From NCBI GenBank assembly GCA_947258615.1, contig CAMYIX010000061.1:1-59184 (forward strand): a DNA stretch of 59,184 bases, in the 5' to 3' direction. This DNA comes from an uncultured Ectothiorhodospiraceae bacterium (GTDB lineage: Bacteria > Pseudomonadota > Gammaproteobacteria > UBA9214). Positions 1 to 9,781 of this stretch are shown here, in pieces (within the stretch, counting starts at the first letter, position 1; every line of letters begins with the position of its first letter). Under the pieces are notes generated by a model, which was not told the origin of the DNA, searched no databases, and saw nothing but the letters and a program-made list of their open reading frames with translations. Both the position numbers and the translations under genes were made by a program.

Positions 1-132
1 GACCGGGGCCAGGGTGGCGAATTTCAGCTCATAGGTCTTTTCGGCCATGACCGGCAGGCTGACGGACAGGACGAGACAACACCCGATGCAGGTGATGATG
101 TGCCGTGCCCATGGTGCGTGATTGCGTTTCAA
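1..132 (-). CDS. TRAP transporter solute-binding protein, N-terminal fragment
   Basis: This is the first 44 codons of a minus-strand gene that runs off the window edge. It reads from a TTG start with GGAGGA about 10 bases upstream; the start overlaps the TatT stop codon. The peptide has a basic N-terminus, a hydrophobic core (IITCIGCCLVLSVSLPV) and a likely signal-peptidase cut after VMA. The mature protein begins EKTYELKFATLAPV, which matches the opening beta-strand of DctP-family TRAP solute-binding proteins. The overlap with tatT is the tatT-tatP arrangement known from TatT-containing TRAP systems. The ligand cannot be inferred. The family call is fairly safe because sequence and context agree, but only a fragment is visible. 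Confidence 0.72.
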   Translation of the reverse strand, partial: MKRNHAPWARHIITCIGCCLVLSVSLPVMAEKTYELKFATLAPV

Positions 133-1031
133 AACCAGTCATCCTCCGATTTGATCAGGATGCCGGCACGCTGCCTGGCAATAGCATTTATTAACGCCAG
201 ATCGGGGTTGAGGTTAACAGGCGACTCCAGGATGCGCGTCAGGCGGTTGTGGAAGGCGTCGCGGTCCAGGCGTTGCCTGGCCAGGTATTCCGCATACAGC
301 AGGTCAACCAGTAACAGCTGCTCCCGGTTGATTTCCCGGGCACGCCTGAAGTGCTGCTCGGAACGTGCGAAGTCACCGCCGAACAGGGGTGACCGGCCAC
401 CGTAGAAGACGCCGAAGAACAGGTGGGCCCCGCCATGATAGAAGGTCTCGTCGAGTTCGAGCACGCGGCGCATCAGGATCGCCGTGCTGGAGAGTTCGGC
501 GATCCCGGCGGGATTGTCACGGTTCAGGTTGATCCAGTTGCCCAGGCAGGAGGCGGTCCAGAACATCGCCGGGACGGCCGCTTTCCCTGCCCTGGCGACC
601 GCTGCCTCGAACTCGTGTTCTGCGCTTGACTCGGGATCCAGCGACACCCCGGACTGTTTTAGGGAAAGGCGCGCGTGATTGTAGCAGCGGCGGTAAAGCT
701 GTTCCGCCCGCTCCCGGTCCTCGATTTCGACAAAGCCATAGGCATACCCGTAGAAGCCCTCGGCCGCGTACAGCCGCAGTGCCCTGTTACCGGGGTCCTC
801 GATGAGCATGCCTTCCAGCAGCTTGAGGTTGGCCGGCATGGCGGCCCTCGCCAGGTCGAGGTCGGTTTCCCGGTTCATGGCGACGATGCCGCTGTCGAGG
901 ATGGTCTGGGTGCCACGGACCACCACGGTGCCCATGGAGCAGGCGGATAACAACAGCAGTGGTAGCAGGGCGCCGCAGACGCGGCGCAGGCGGTAGTTCA
1001 CTGGAGAGTGCCGGCCGGATGTTGAGCTCAT
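129..1031 (-). CDS. tatT: TRAP transporter-associated lipoprotein TatT
   Basis: A 300-residue lipoprotein. A hydrophobic stretch ends in the lipobox LLSAC with the lipidated cysteine at residue 31. The rest is helical with TPR-like features (RALRLYAAEGFYGYAYGF, RAEQLYRRCYNHARLSL, ARSEQHFRRAREIN), as in the TatT family, whose Treponema pallidum member forms a pore-bearing TPR trimer that binds the TRAP solute-binding protein TatP. It is inferred to sit in the periplasm and hand a hydrophobic ligand to the transporter. It begins about 10 bases after dapE ends and its stop overlaps the next gene's start, so it may be cotranscribed with the dap genes. Substrate unknown. Confidence 0.8.
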   Translation of the reverse strand: MSSTSGRHSPVNYRLRRVCGALLPLLLLSACSMGTVVVRGTQTILDSGIVAMNRETDLDLARAAMPANLKLLEGMLIEDPGNRALRLYAAEGFYGYAYGFVEIEDRERAEQLYRRCYNHARLSLKQSGVSLDPESSAEHEFEAAVARAGKAAVPAMFWTASCLGNWINLNRDNPAGIAELSSTAILMRRVLELDETFYHGGAHLFFGVFYGGRSPLFGGDFARSEQHFRRAREINREQLLLVDLLYAEYLARQRLDRDAFHNRLTRILESPVNLNPDLALINAIARQRAGILIKSEDDWF

Positions 1032-1041
1032 TATGATTATC

Positions 1042-2170
<1,129 letters not shown>

Positions 2171-2515
2171 TCAGGAAAAGACTTCTGAATACTGTTCTGC
2201 TTTGAAACCGAGATAATGGCGTTTGCCGATCTCCAGGACGGGGCGCTTGATCAGGGTCGGGTGCGCCAGCATCAGGTCGATGGCACCGGCACGGTCAAGC
2301 CCGTCACGCTGTGTATCCGGCAGCTGCCGCCAGGTCGTGCTGCGGCGGTTGAGCAGTGCCTCCCAGCCGAGGTCTTCTACCCAGGGCGTCAGCAGTTTCT
2401 TGCTGATGCCGTCGGCCCGGAAATCATGAAACCGGTACTCGATGTCATGCTCTGCCAGCCAGCGACGCGCCTTCCTGACAGTGTCGCAGTTCTTGATGCC
2501 GTACAGCGTTGTCAT
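2171..2515 (-). CDS. yffB: ArsC/Spx-family reductase YffB-like protein
   Basis: A 114-residue thioredoxin-fold protein of the ArsC/Spx/MgsR family. It opens MTTLYGIKNCDTVRKARRWL, with a single active-site-like cysteine at residue 10, and contains the family segments HDFRADGI, LLNRRSTTWR and HPTLIKRPVLE. E. coli YffB has the same CDTV motif and binds glutathione; it is not an efficient arsenate reductase, so arsenic resistance should not be assumed. It lies 15 bases upstream of dapE, and yffB-dapE is a conserved pair. A palindromic repeat separates it from dapD. Physiological substrate unknown. Confidence 0.85.
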   Translation of the reverse strand: MTTLYGIKNCDTVRKARRWLAEHDIEYRFHDFRADGISKKLLTPWVEDLGWEALLNRRSTTWRQLPDTQRDGLDRAGAIDLMLAHPTLIKRPVLEIGKRHYLGFKAEQYSEVFS

Positions 2516-2555
2516 GTAATTGAGGATTGCCCTGGTGTACTAAAATGAGAATATT

Positions 2556-2669
2556 CACCGCAAAGGCGCAAAGGGCGCAAAGTAAATCCAATAATTGCTA
2601 TAAACCGAATATCTTTTCAGCACACCCAATAACATTTTTCTTCTTTGCGCCCTTTGCGCCTTTGCGGTG
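2556..2669. repeat. CACCGCAAAG-family inverted repeat, locus A
   Basis: Two 27-base arms (2556-2582 and 2643-2669) are exact inverted copies around a 60-base AT-rich centre. The arm begins CACCGCAAAGGCGCAAAG, with an internal period of about 9 bases. A third partial arm (CCTTTGCGGTG) lies near 2707-2717. The element fills the dapD-yffB gap. Transcribed from dapD toward yffB it would form a long hairpin ending 40 bases before the yffB start. Related elements lie at 47253, 51936 and 56948. The arms are read directly; any function is unknown. Confidence 0.93.
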
Positions 2670-2725
2670 CGACGGTATTCTGGATTCCACACAGCCTCTT
2701 GTTGTGCCTTTGCGGTGAGGCGGTA

Positions 2726-3547
2726 TCAGATGTCCCGCAGCAGTTCGTTGATGCCGACCTTGGAGCGGGTCTTCTCGTCGACGCGCTTGACGATGACGGC
2801 GCAGTACAGGCTGTACTTGCCGTCCTTCGAGGGCAGGTTGCCCGAGACCACGACCGAACCCGCCGGTACCCGCCCATAGAGGATCTCGTCGCTGGTGCGG
2901 TCGTAGATGCGCGTGCTCTGGCCGATATACACACCCATGGAGATTACCGAGCCTTCCTCGACTATCACGCCTTCGACCACTTCGGAGCGGGCGCCGATAA
3001 AACAGTTGTCCTCGATAATGGTGGGACTGGCCTGTACCGGTTCGAGGACACCGCCGATTCCGACACCACCCGAGAGGTGGACGTTCTTGCCGATCTGGGC
3101 ACAGGAGCCCACCGTTGACCAGGTGTCCACCATGGTGCCACTGTCTACGTAGGCGCCGATGTTGACATAGGAGGGCATAAGAATGGCACCCGGGGCGATG
3201 TAGGCACCCTTGCGCGCCGTGGCCGGCGGGACGACCCGCACGCCGCCCTCGCGGAATTCGCGTGAGTTGGTGTCCGCGTACTTGGAAGGGACCTTGTCGT
3301 AGTAGTTGGTGAAGCCGCCCTTGATGAAGGCGTTGTCCTCGATACGGAAGGACAGCAGCACGGCCTTTTTGAGCCAGTCATTCACCACCCACTGGCCATC
3401 CCGCTTCTCTGCAACCCGGGCGACGCCGCGATCAAGCAGGTCGATTGCCTCCAGTGTGGCTTCCTTTACATGCGTCTCCACGCTGCGCGGGGTGATGTCC
3501 GCGCGTCGTTCGAAGGCTTCCTCGATCGTGGCCTGAATGTCACTCAT
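2726..3547 (-). CDS. dapD: 2,3,4,5-tetrahydropyridine-2,6-dicarboxylate N-succinyltransferase
   Basis: DapD transfers succinyl from succinyl-CoA to tetrahydrodipicolinate, the committing step of the succinylase branch of lysine/DAP synthesis. The 273-residue length is the family norm. An N-terminal helical domain ([20 protein letters not shown]) is followed by left-handed beta-helix hexapeptides ([58 protein letters not shown]). Conserved [13 protein letters not shown] and [20 protein letters not shown] are intact. It follows dapC on the same strand 54 bases away, and the two probably share a message. The start is supported by the usual MSDIQ N-terminus. Confidence 0.96.
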   Translation of the reverse strand: MSDIQATIEEAFERRADITPRSVETHVKEATLEAIDLLDRGVARVAEKRDGQWVVNDWLKKAVLLSFRIEDNAFIKGGFTNYYDKVPSKYADTNSREFREGGVRVVPPATARKGAYIAPGAILMPSYVNIGAYVDSGTMVDTWSTVGSCAQIGKNVHLSGGVGIGGVLEPVQASPTIIEDNCFIGARSEVVEGVIVEEGSVISMGVYIGQSTRIYDRTSDEILYGRVPAGSVVVSGNLPSKDGKYSLYCAVIVKRVDEKTRSKVGINELLRDI

Positions 3548-3601
3548 GCTGCATTTGCTCCCTTAAGTTCAAGATTTCTGTCAGCCGTTTATGATAACTG
3601 C

Positions 3602-4798
3602 CTACAGGCTGACAAGATACGATTTAATGCGTTGCGCGGCCTCGATGCAGTCTTCCAGAGGGGCGACCAGTGCCATGCGTATGTGTCCGCTACCCGGGTT
3701 GATGCCGGCGGCCGTGCGCGACAGGTAGCTGCCAGGCAGTACCCTGACATTCTGCTGCTCCAGCAGGCCGCGGGCGAATTCACAGTCATCGATCGGGGTG
3801 GCCGGCCAGAGGTAGAAGCCGGCCGGTGGTTGCTGTACATCGAGTTGCGCTGCCAGGATTCCGAGCACCGCCGAGAATTTCTCCCGGTACAGTGCCCGGT
3901 TGGCAGTGACATGGGCCTCGTCCTCCCAGGCGCTGATGCTGGCGGCCTGGGTCGCCGGCGGCATGGCGCAGCCATGGTAGGTGCGGTAGCGCAGGAACGC
4001 CTCGATCAACCGGGCATCACCGGCCACGAAACCGGAGCGCAGGCCGGGGGCATTGGATCGCTTCGAGAGACTGTGAAACACCATGCAGCGGCTGAAGTCA
4101 TTCCGACCCATGGCGGCGGCGGCCTGCAGCAGCCCGGGTGGCGGGGCGGACTCGTCCAGGTAGATTTCCGAGTAACATTCATCCGCGGCGATGGTAAAGT
4201 CATGGCGGTCGGCCAGCTGAATCAGTTGCTGCAGTGACGCCATGTCCATGACCGCCCCGGTCGGGTTGGCGGGCGTGCAGATGTAGACGAGCTGGCAGCG
4301 TGACCAGACGGCCTCGGGGATGCCGTCCAGGTCCGGCAGAAAGCCGGTCGCTGCCGTGGTGTTCATGAACACCGGTTCGGCGCCGGCCAGCAGGGCGGCC
4401 CCTTCGTAGATCTGGTAAAACGGATTGGGCATCAGTACGACCGCGTCCGCGGTCCGGTCCACCACGGATTGCGCGAATGCGAACAGGGCCTCGCGTGTGC
4501 CGTTCACCGGGAGGACGTGACGCTCCGGGTCGATGCTGCCGCCGGGTAGCGCGAAGCGCCGGCCCAGCCAGGCCGCGATGGCGGTGCGCAGTGCGGGTGT
4601 CCCGCGCGTGGTCGGGTAGTTCGACAGGCCGTGCAGGTGGGTGATCACGGCCTCCGTGATAAACCCGGGCGTAGGGTGTTTGGGCTCGCCGATGGACAGC
4701 GCGATGGGTTCCAGGTCCGCGGGCGGCTTGACGCCGGCATTCAGCCGGGCCAGGCGCTCGAACGGGTAGGGCTGCAGGCGTGTCAGGTCGGGGTTCAT
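3602..4798 (-). CDS. dapC: Succinyldiaminopimelate transaminase
   Basis: A fold-type I PLP aminotransferase of 398 residues, of the DapC branch that aminates N-succinyl-2-amino-6-oxopimelate with glutamate. Visible features: MNPDLTRLQPYPFERLARL at the N-terminus, the substrate-side SIGEPKHPTP, the cofactor loop NGTREALFAF, the asparagine segment TPANPTGAV, the aspartate region ADECYSEIYL, the Schiff-base lysine in HSLSKRSNAPG and the carboxylate-binding arginine region GSGHIRMAL. Location directly before dapD gives the specificity, since sequence alone leaves other class I aminotransferases possible. It is the first gene of the dapC-dapD-yffB-dapE run and is divergent from the EamA gene. Confidence 0.92.
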   Translation of the reverse strand: MNPDLTRLQPYPFERLARLNAGVKPPADLEPIALSIGEPKHPTPGFITEAVITHLHGLSNYPTTRGTPALRTAIAAWLGRRFALPGGSIDPERHVLPVNGTREALFAFAQSVVDRTADAVVLMPNPFYQIYEGAALLAGAEPVFMNTTAATGFLPDLDGIPEAVWSRCQLVYICTPANPTGAVMDMASLQQLIQLADRHDFTIAADECYSEIYLDESAPPPGLLQAAAAMGRNDFSRCMVFHSLSKRSNAPGLRSGFVAGDARLIEAFLRYRTYHGCAMPPATQAASISAWEDEAHVTANRALYREKFSAVLGILAAQLDVQQPPAGFYLWPATPIDDCEFARGLLEQQNVRVLPGSYLSRTAAGINPGSGHIRMALVAPLEDCIEAAQRIKSYLVSL

Positions 4799-4903
4799 GC
4801 GGGCTCGGAGGTGGTGTTATGTTGTTGGGAGGTGATGTGACTCACGCTGGTGGCAGGCATTCATCTGCCACTGCCTGTTGGCGATGAAATTATACGGTAT
4901 GCA

Positions 4904-5791
4904 ATGAACACGGCCAAACAACCACGCCCGCTGTTTCCGGTGATCAGCCTGCTGTTCACGGCGACCCTGTGGGGGATCGTCTGGTATCCCCTGCGCCTGC
5001 TCGAGGCGCAGGGCCTGGCCGGGCTCTGGACCGCCGCGATCAGCTACGGCGCGGCCCTGGCGGTCTGTGTCTGGGTCTTCGGGCGGGAGCAGCGGGCACT
5101 GCAGGAGAATCTCCTTTATCTCGCCCTGATGGGGCTCGCGGCCGGCTGGTGCAATGTCGCCTTCATTATGGCGGTGCTGGAGGGCACCGTGGTACGCGTG
5201 CTGCTGCTGTTCTATCTGTCCCCGTTCTGGGCGGTCTGCCTTGGCTGGCTGATGCTGGGCGAGCGCCTGGATGGCAAGTCATTGCTGGTGTTTGTCATCG
5301 CCGTCTGCGGGGCCATGATAATGCTCTGGGACGAGACCATTGGCATGCCCTGGCCGCGCAATGAGGCCGACTGGATGGCGGTTTCCTCCGGTTTCGCCTT
5401 TGCGCTGAGTAATGTCTATGTGCGCAAGATGCACCACGTGGGCGTCTGGCTGAAATCGGTCAGCAGCTGGCTTGGCGTGGTGATTGTGGCCGGTGCCTGG
5501 CTCGCACTCAGCCAGGCCGGTCTGCCGGAAATCGGCACCGGGGTATTGTTCGCGGCCATCGCCCTGGGGCTGTGCGGCTTCCTGGTAATGACCGTTGCCG
5601 TCCAGTACGGCGTTTCGCACATGCCGGTGCACCGTTCGGCCGTTATCCTGCTGTTCGAACTGGTTATCGGCGCGGTCTCTTCGCTGCTGCTGACGGACGA
5701 GCGGGTGCTGGTTCGTGAATGGGTCGGCGGCGCCATGATTGTCGCGGCGGCCTACCTGGCCGCGCGCATCCATGCAGGTGACTCGACATGA
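4904..5791 (+). CDS. EamA/DMT-family inner-membrane transporter
   Basis: A 295-residue hydrophobic protein with about ten predicted membrane segments arranged as two EamA repeats, typical of drug/metabolite exporters. Recognisable pieces are LLFTATLWGIVWYPLRLL at the first helix, LLFYLSPFWAVCLGWLMLGE closing repeat one and VILLFELVIGAVSSLLLTDE near the end of repeat two. The start is taken at the internal ATG at 4904, because an upstream ATG at 4850 would add 18 polar residues ahead of the first helix. It shares an ATGA overlap with the next gene. Substrate cannot be predicted. Confidence 0.85.
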   Translation: MNTAKQPRPLFPVISLLFTATLWGIVWYPLRLLEAQGLAGLWTAAISYGAALAVCVWVFGREQRALQENLLYLALMGLAAGWCNVAFIMAVLEGTVVRVLLLFYLSPFWAVCLGWLMLGERLDGKSLLVFVIAVCGAMIMLWDETIGMPWPRNEADWMAVSSGFAFALSNVYVRKMHHVGVWLKSVSSWLGVVIVAGAWLALSQAGLPEIGTGVLFAAIALGLCGFLVMTVAVQYGVSHMPVHRSAVILLFELVIGAVSSLLLTDERVLVREWVGGAMIVAAAYLAARIHAGDST

Positions 5792-6168
5792 CAACCTTGT
5801 CCGGTATCCATCACGTCAGCCTGCTGGTCAGTGATACCCGGAGCGCCCTGGATTTTTATCACGGCATCCTGGGGCTGCCCCTGGATCCCACCCGTCCGGA
5901 GCTGGGCTTCCCCGGGGCCTGGCTGTGGATCGGGCAGCAGCAGCTACACCTGCTCGAGTTGCCGGAACAGCCTGCTGCCGACAGGCCGACCGGGCATGGC
6001 GGACGCGATCGGCATTTCGCGATGCTGGTCGATGACCTCGACGGCCTGCGCCAGGCACTGGAGTCGCACGGCGTGGCCTGCACCCTGAGCCGCTCGGGCC
6101 GCAGCGCCCTGTTCTGCCGCGACCCCGACGGCAATGCCGTGGAAATCATCGAGCAGAAAACTGCCTAG
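5788..6168 (+). CDS. VOC-family glyoxalase/dioxygenase-fold protein
   Basis: A 126-residue single vicinal-oxygen-chelate domain made of two beta-alpha-beta-beta-beta halves: GIHHVSLLVSDTRSALDFY, then HFAMLVDDLDGLRQALESHG. Candidate metal ligands are His9, Glu57 (LLELP), His76 (RHFAML) and Glu119 (GNAVEIIE), so a metal site is plausible. The family includes glyoxalase I, fosfomycin-resistance proteins and ring-cleaving dioxygenases; nothing here fixes the reaction. The start overlaps the EamA stop (ATGA), implying translational coupling and perhaps a shared export-and-detoxification role. The stop overlaps the convergent glnD stop. Confidence 0.85.
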   Translation: MTTLSGIHHVSLLVSDTRSALDFYHGILGLPLDPTRPELGFPGAWLWIGQQQLHLLELPEQPAADRPTGHGGRDRHFAMLVDDLDGLRQALESHGVACTLSRSGRSALFCRDPDGNAVEIIEQKTA

Positions 6169-8873
6169 TGGAAGAGGGGGGGTGCCTCGTCCTGTCCGGT
6201 GTCGAGGTGTTTATGCAGCGCTTTTTCGAGGCACTGTATCTGCCCGGCGTCCTCGATGGGCCGGTTATTGCGGTCGGTGATGTAGAACACATCCTCGGCC
6301 CGTGATCCCAGGGTGATGATCTTTGCGTTCAGCAACCTCACCTTGCATTCTATAAAGGCCTTGCCGACCTGTGACAGCAGTCCGGGGTGGTCGGTGGTGA
6401 TCAGTTCCATGATGGTACGGCTGTCCGTCTCGTCGCGCTTGAATTCGATAAGGGTCTGGATCGGGAAATGACGGTACTCACGCGGTGTCCTGCGTGATAC
6501 GTGCCACTCGTCACGAGTGCCGTTTCCGATTTCACGGAGCAGGGCGCTGCGGATCTCGTCCACGCGCAGGTCATCGCCAGCGGGTTCGCCGGATGCCTCG
6601 AGCACGTGGAAGGTGTTCAGCACATGGCCGTCACGGGTGGTGATGATACCGGCATCGACCACATCCAGTCCCAGCTGGTCGAGTACCGCAGTGATCAGGG
6701 TGAACAAGGTATCCGAGGCGCGGGCATAGATGAATATCTCCGTGCTGCCACGTTCGGTGATCGGCTGCAGGCTGACGATACAGGCGCTATCATCCTGCAG
6801 CCCGGCAAGCAGGCGGGTATGCCAGGCGACCTGGTCGGGGGTATGGCGGAGAAAATATTCCTCGTCGAGGTTCTGCCACACCTCATCGGGCTGGTCGACC
6901 GGCGGCGCGACGCTGGTCAGCAGGCGGCGTGCCACCTGCTGCGTCTGCTGGATATGCTCGGTGCGTTCCATCGGATCCTCCAGGCCGCGCTGCAAGGCGC
7001 GCCGGGTGCTGTAGTAGAGCTGGGTGAGCAGGGCGCCCTTCCAGTTATTCCACAGCTCCGGATTGGTACCGCGTATATCGCACACAGTGAGCAGGTGGAG
7101 ATAATCCAGTCGCACCGGGTCCTCGACCATCCTGGCGAAACGGTTGACCACCATCGGATCACTGATGTCCTCGCGTTGCGCCACGGAGGACATCGTCAGG
7201 TGATTTTCCACCAGCCAGGTGACCAGCCGCGTGTCATAGCTGCTGAGGTGGTGTTTCCTGCAGAATTCACGCACGTCTTCCGCACCCAGCGTGGAGTGGT
7301 CGCCGCCACGACCCTTGGCGATGTCATGGAACAGGCCGGCCAGGTAAAGCAGCTCGGGTTTGGGGATGGTTCTGACAATGCGGCTGCACAGGGGCAGTTC
7401 ATCCGAGTACTTGGGTATGGTCAGGCGACGCATGTTGCGTACGACAAACAGGATATGCTCGTCGACCGTGTAGGCATGGAACAGGTCGTATTGCATGAGC
7501 CCGGTGATTTTTTCGAATGCCGGTATATAGGCCGCGAGTATGCCGTACATGTTCATTTGCCGTAGCACATGCGTGACCCCGCTGGGCTGCTTGAGGATCT
7601 CCATGAACAGGCTTCTGGCACGGATGTCATCCCGAAACTTGCCGTCGATCAGGTGGCAGTGTTTGCGGATGGCGCGGATGGTATCGGCGCGTATGCCCTT
7701 CAGTTCCGGGTTCTGTTCGAGCAGCAGGAAGATCTCGAGCAGTGCAAAGGGGTAGTTCTGGAATACACCGGCATCGGCGATTTCAAGGTAGCCGTTGCGG
7801 GCCAGAAAACGCTTGTTGATCCGCACGGTTTCGCCCGCGCCGTCCGGGACCAGGATCTCCTCCTGGAACAGCTGCAGCAGCATCTCGTTGAGGCGGCTCA
7901 GTTCCATGACCGTGCGGTAGTACTGCTTCATGAAGGCCTCGACGCCCAGCCGGTCCTCCTGGTCACGGTAGCCGAACTGTTCGGCCAGGGTGCGCTGGTA
8001 GTCGAACAGCAGACGGTCCTCGCCGCGCCCGGTCAGGGTATGCAGGGCAAATCTGATTTCCCAGAGGAAATTCCTCCCTTCCTCCAGGGCGTAGTACTCG
8101 TCCCGGGTCAGAAAGCCGTGGCTGACGAGATCCTCGAGCAGTCCCGAGCCGAAATGCCGGTTGGTCACCCAGGCAATCATCTGGATGTCACGCAATCCGC
8201 CGGGACTTTCCTTGACGTTGGGTTCCAGGTTATAGGCGGTGTCATGGTATTTGTGATGGCGCCTGATCTGTTCTGCGTGTTTCTCCTTGAAGAAATCGGT
8301 GCTGTTCCAGATCCTGTCGGGGGCCACGCTGGCGTGCATTTCCCGGAACAGGGCGGCGTTGCCGGCCAGTAACCTCGCCTCAATCAGGTTGGTGATCACG
8401 GTGATGTCGGCGAGGGATTGCTCGATGCATTCGCTGATGGTGCGTACACTGTGACCCACTTCCAGGCCGATGTCCCAGAGGAACACGAGCAGGGACTCGA
8501 GTTGCGAATTGAACTGTTCGGCGTGGGTTTCGGGAAGCAGGACCATGAGGTCAATATCCGAGCCGGGCATCAGTTCGCCGCGCCCGTAACCACCCACGGC
8601 GACGAAGGCCGCACTGCCGGCATCGGCTCCCATGAACCTGTCCCAGGTACGCATCAGCACCTGGTCAACCAGCCAGGAACGTGCGGCGATCAGGGTCGGG
8701 GCACCGATCCCGTTTTCGAACTTGTCTTTCAGTGTGGCCTGGCTGTCTTCCAGGAAGCGTTTGAATGGCGGCAGCGGCGAGTCGGCGGCGGCGAGTTCCG
8801 TATCCAGTTCAGGTGTGCCGAACCACGCTTGATAGCGTTCCGAGACATCCATGGTGCTGCTGCTTTCCTGCAT
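6165..8873 (-). CDS. glnD: [Protein-PII] uridylyltransferase/uridylyl-removing enzyme
   Basis: GlnD senses glutamine and adds or removes UMP on PII proteins, controlling glutamine synthetase and the Ntr response. The 902-residue length matches the family. Order: nucleotidyltransferase domain with GGYGRGELMPGSDIDLM (residues 94-110); a helical linker with VKESPGGLRDIQMI; an HD phosphohydrolase domain near residue 510-520 (AGLFHDIAKGRGGDHS); and two C-terminal ACT domains (TEIFIYARASDTLFTLITAV and RTIMELITTDHPGLLSQVG). Catalytic residues appear intact. It follows map by 7 bases and is convergent with the VOC gene. Confidence 0.97.
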   Translation of the reverse strand: MQESSSTMDVSERYQAWFGTPELDTELAAADSPLPPFKRFLEDSQATLKDKFENGIGAPTLIAARSWLVDQVLMRTWDRFMGADAGSAAFVAVGGYGRGELMPGSDIDLMVLLPETHAEQFNSQLESLLVFLWDIGLEVGHSVRTISECIEQSLADITVITNLIEARLLAGNAALFREMHASVAPDRIWNSTDFFKEKHAEQIRRHHKYHDTAYNLEPNVKESPGGLRDIQMIAWVTNRHFGSGLLEDLVSHGFLTRDEYYALEEGRNFLWEIRFALHTLTGRGEDRLLFDYQRTLAEQFGYRDQEDRLGVEAFMKQYYRTVMELSRLNEMLLQLFQEEILVPDGAGETVRINKRFLARNGYLEIADAGVFQNYPFALLEIFLLLEQNPELKGIRADTIRAIRKHCHLIDGKFRDDIRARSLFMEILKQPSGVTHVLRQMNMYGILAAYIPAFEKITGLMQYDLFHAYTVDEHILFVVRNMRRLTIPKYSDELPLCSRIVRTIPKPELLYLAGLFHDIAKGRGGDHSTLGAEDVREFCRKHHLSSYDTRLVTWLVENHLTMSSVAQREDISDPMVVNRFARMVEDPVRLDYLHLLTVCDIRGTNPELWNNWKGALLTQLYYSTRRALQRGLEDPMERTEHIQQTQQVARRLLTSVAPPVDQPDEVWQNLDEEYFLRHTPDQVAWHTRLLAGLQDDSACIVSLQPITERGSTEIFIYARASDTLFTLITAVLDQLGLDVVDAGIITTRDGHVLNTFHVLEASGEPAGDDLRVDEIRSALLREIGNGTRDEWHVSRRTPREYRHFPIQTLIEFKRDETDSRTIMELITTDHPGLLSQVGKAFIECKVRLLNAKIITLGSRAEDVFYITDRNNRPIEDAGQIQCLEKALHKHLDTGQDEAPPLFH

Positions 8874-8880
8874 CGCCGGG

Positions 8881-9648
8881 TTAGACTGCGTCGCCGGGCA
8901 GGCAGGTCAGTACCTCGTGGCCGCTGTCCGTGACCAGAAGGGTATGCTCCCACTGTGCTGACAGGCTGTGGTCCTTGGTGACTACCGTCCAGCCATCGGG
9001 CAGCAGCCGGGTATGGCGTTTGCCGGCATTCACCATCGGCTCGATGGTGAAGGTCATGCCGGGCTCGAGTGTCATCCCGGTGCCGGGTTTCCCGTAATGC
9101 AGGACCTGGGGATCTTCGTGAAACTCACGGCCGATGCCATGGCCACAATACTCGCGCACAATCGAGCAGTTGTTGGCCTCGGCGTGTGACTGGATGGCGT
9201 GGCCGATATCGCCCAGCCTGATTCCGGGTTTGACCATTTCGATACCAATGACCAGGCATTCATGGCTGATGCGCGCCAGGCGTTTGCTGGCCACCCTGGG
9301 TTCGCCGACAAAGAAGATCTTGCTGGTGTCGCCGTGGAATCCGTCCTTGATCACGGTGATGTCGATGTTCATCATGTCGCCCTTCTTGAGCGTCTTGGAG
9401 GAAGGGATCCCGTGGCACACGACGTGATTGACGGAGGTGCAGATGGATTTCGGGAAGCCGCGGTAGTTCAGCGGGGCGGGGACCGCCTGCTGCTCGTTGA
9501 CGATGTAGTCATGGCAGATCCTGTCGAGTTCCTCGGTGGTGATCCCCGGCCTGACATGGGGGGCGATCATGCGCAGCACCTCACCGGCGAGGCGGCCGGC
9601 GATGCGCATTTTTTCTATCTCGGACGCTGTTTTGATGGTGACAGCCAT
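8881..9648 (-). CDS. map: Type I methionine aminopeptidase
   Basis: Removes the initiator methionine from nascent proteins in the cytoplasm. At 255 residues it is a compact type Ia enzyme. All five expected dinuclear metal ligands are visible: Asp96 (NIDITV), Asp107 (GDTSK), His170 (CGHGIG), Glu203 (TIEPM) and Glu234 (QWEHT), each one position off the E. coli numbering. The short CTSVNHVVCHGIP segment is also present. It is divergent from rpsB, a conserved gammaproteobacterial layout, and is followed closely by glnD. The roughly 240-base gap to rpsB must hold both promoters. Confidence 0.97.
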   Translation of the reverse strand: MAVTIKTASEIEKMRIAGRLAGEVLRMIAPHVRPGITTEELDRICHDYIVNEQQAVPAPLNYRGFPKSICTSVNHVVCHGIPSSKTLKKGDMMNIDITVIKDGFHGDTSKIFFVGEPRVASKRLARISHECLVIGIEMVKPGIRLGDIGHAIQSHAEANNCSIVREYCGHGIGREFHEDPQVLHYGKPGTGMTLEPGMTFTIEPMVNAGKRHTRLLPDGWTVVTKDHSLSAQWEHTLLVTDSGHEVLTCLPGDAV

Positions 9649-9699
9649 ATAAGCTACTGATTCCTTGAGACCAATTCCTGGGTGCGGGGTGTGAGAAGA

Positions 9700-9728
9700 T
9701 TGCCGCTGGGGGGAGTGTATGGTATAAA
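9700..9728 (+). promoter_or_regulatory. Predicted sigma-70 promoter for rpsB-tsf
   Basis: TTGCCG, a 17-base spacer, then TATAAA, close to the sigma-70 consensus and optimally spaced. It would place the start site near 9735 and leave a leader of about 150 nt before rpsB, like the long regulatory rpsB leader of E. coli. No other similarly good match was seen in this gap. Transcript start not verified. Confidence 0.6.
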
Positions 9729-9781
9729 GGCGGGCTTGTTAAGCGGCCCGTCAGGGATTGCCTGACAAAATTAAATTCACA

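Noticed and set aside
2171-2515. Arsenate reductase (ars operon member)
   Set aside because: It has the YffB-type CDTV motif and a dapE neighbourhood, with no arsenic genes nearby.
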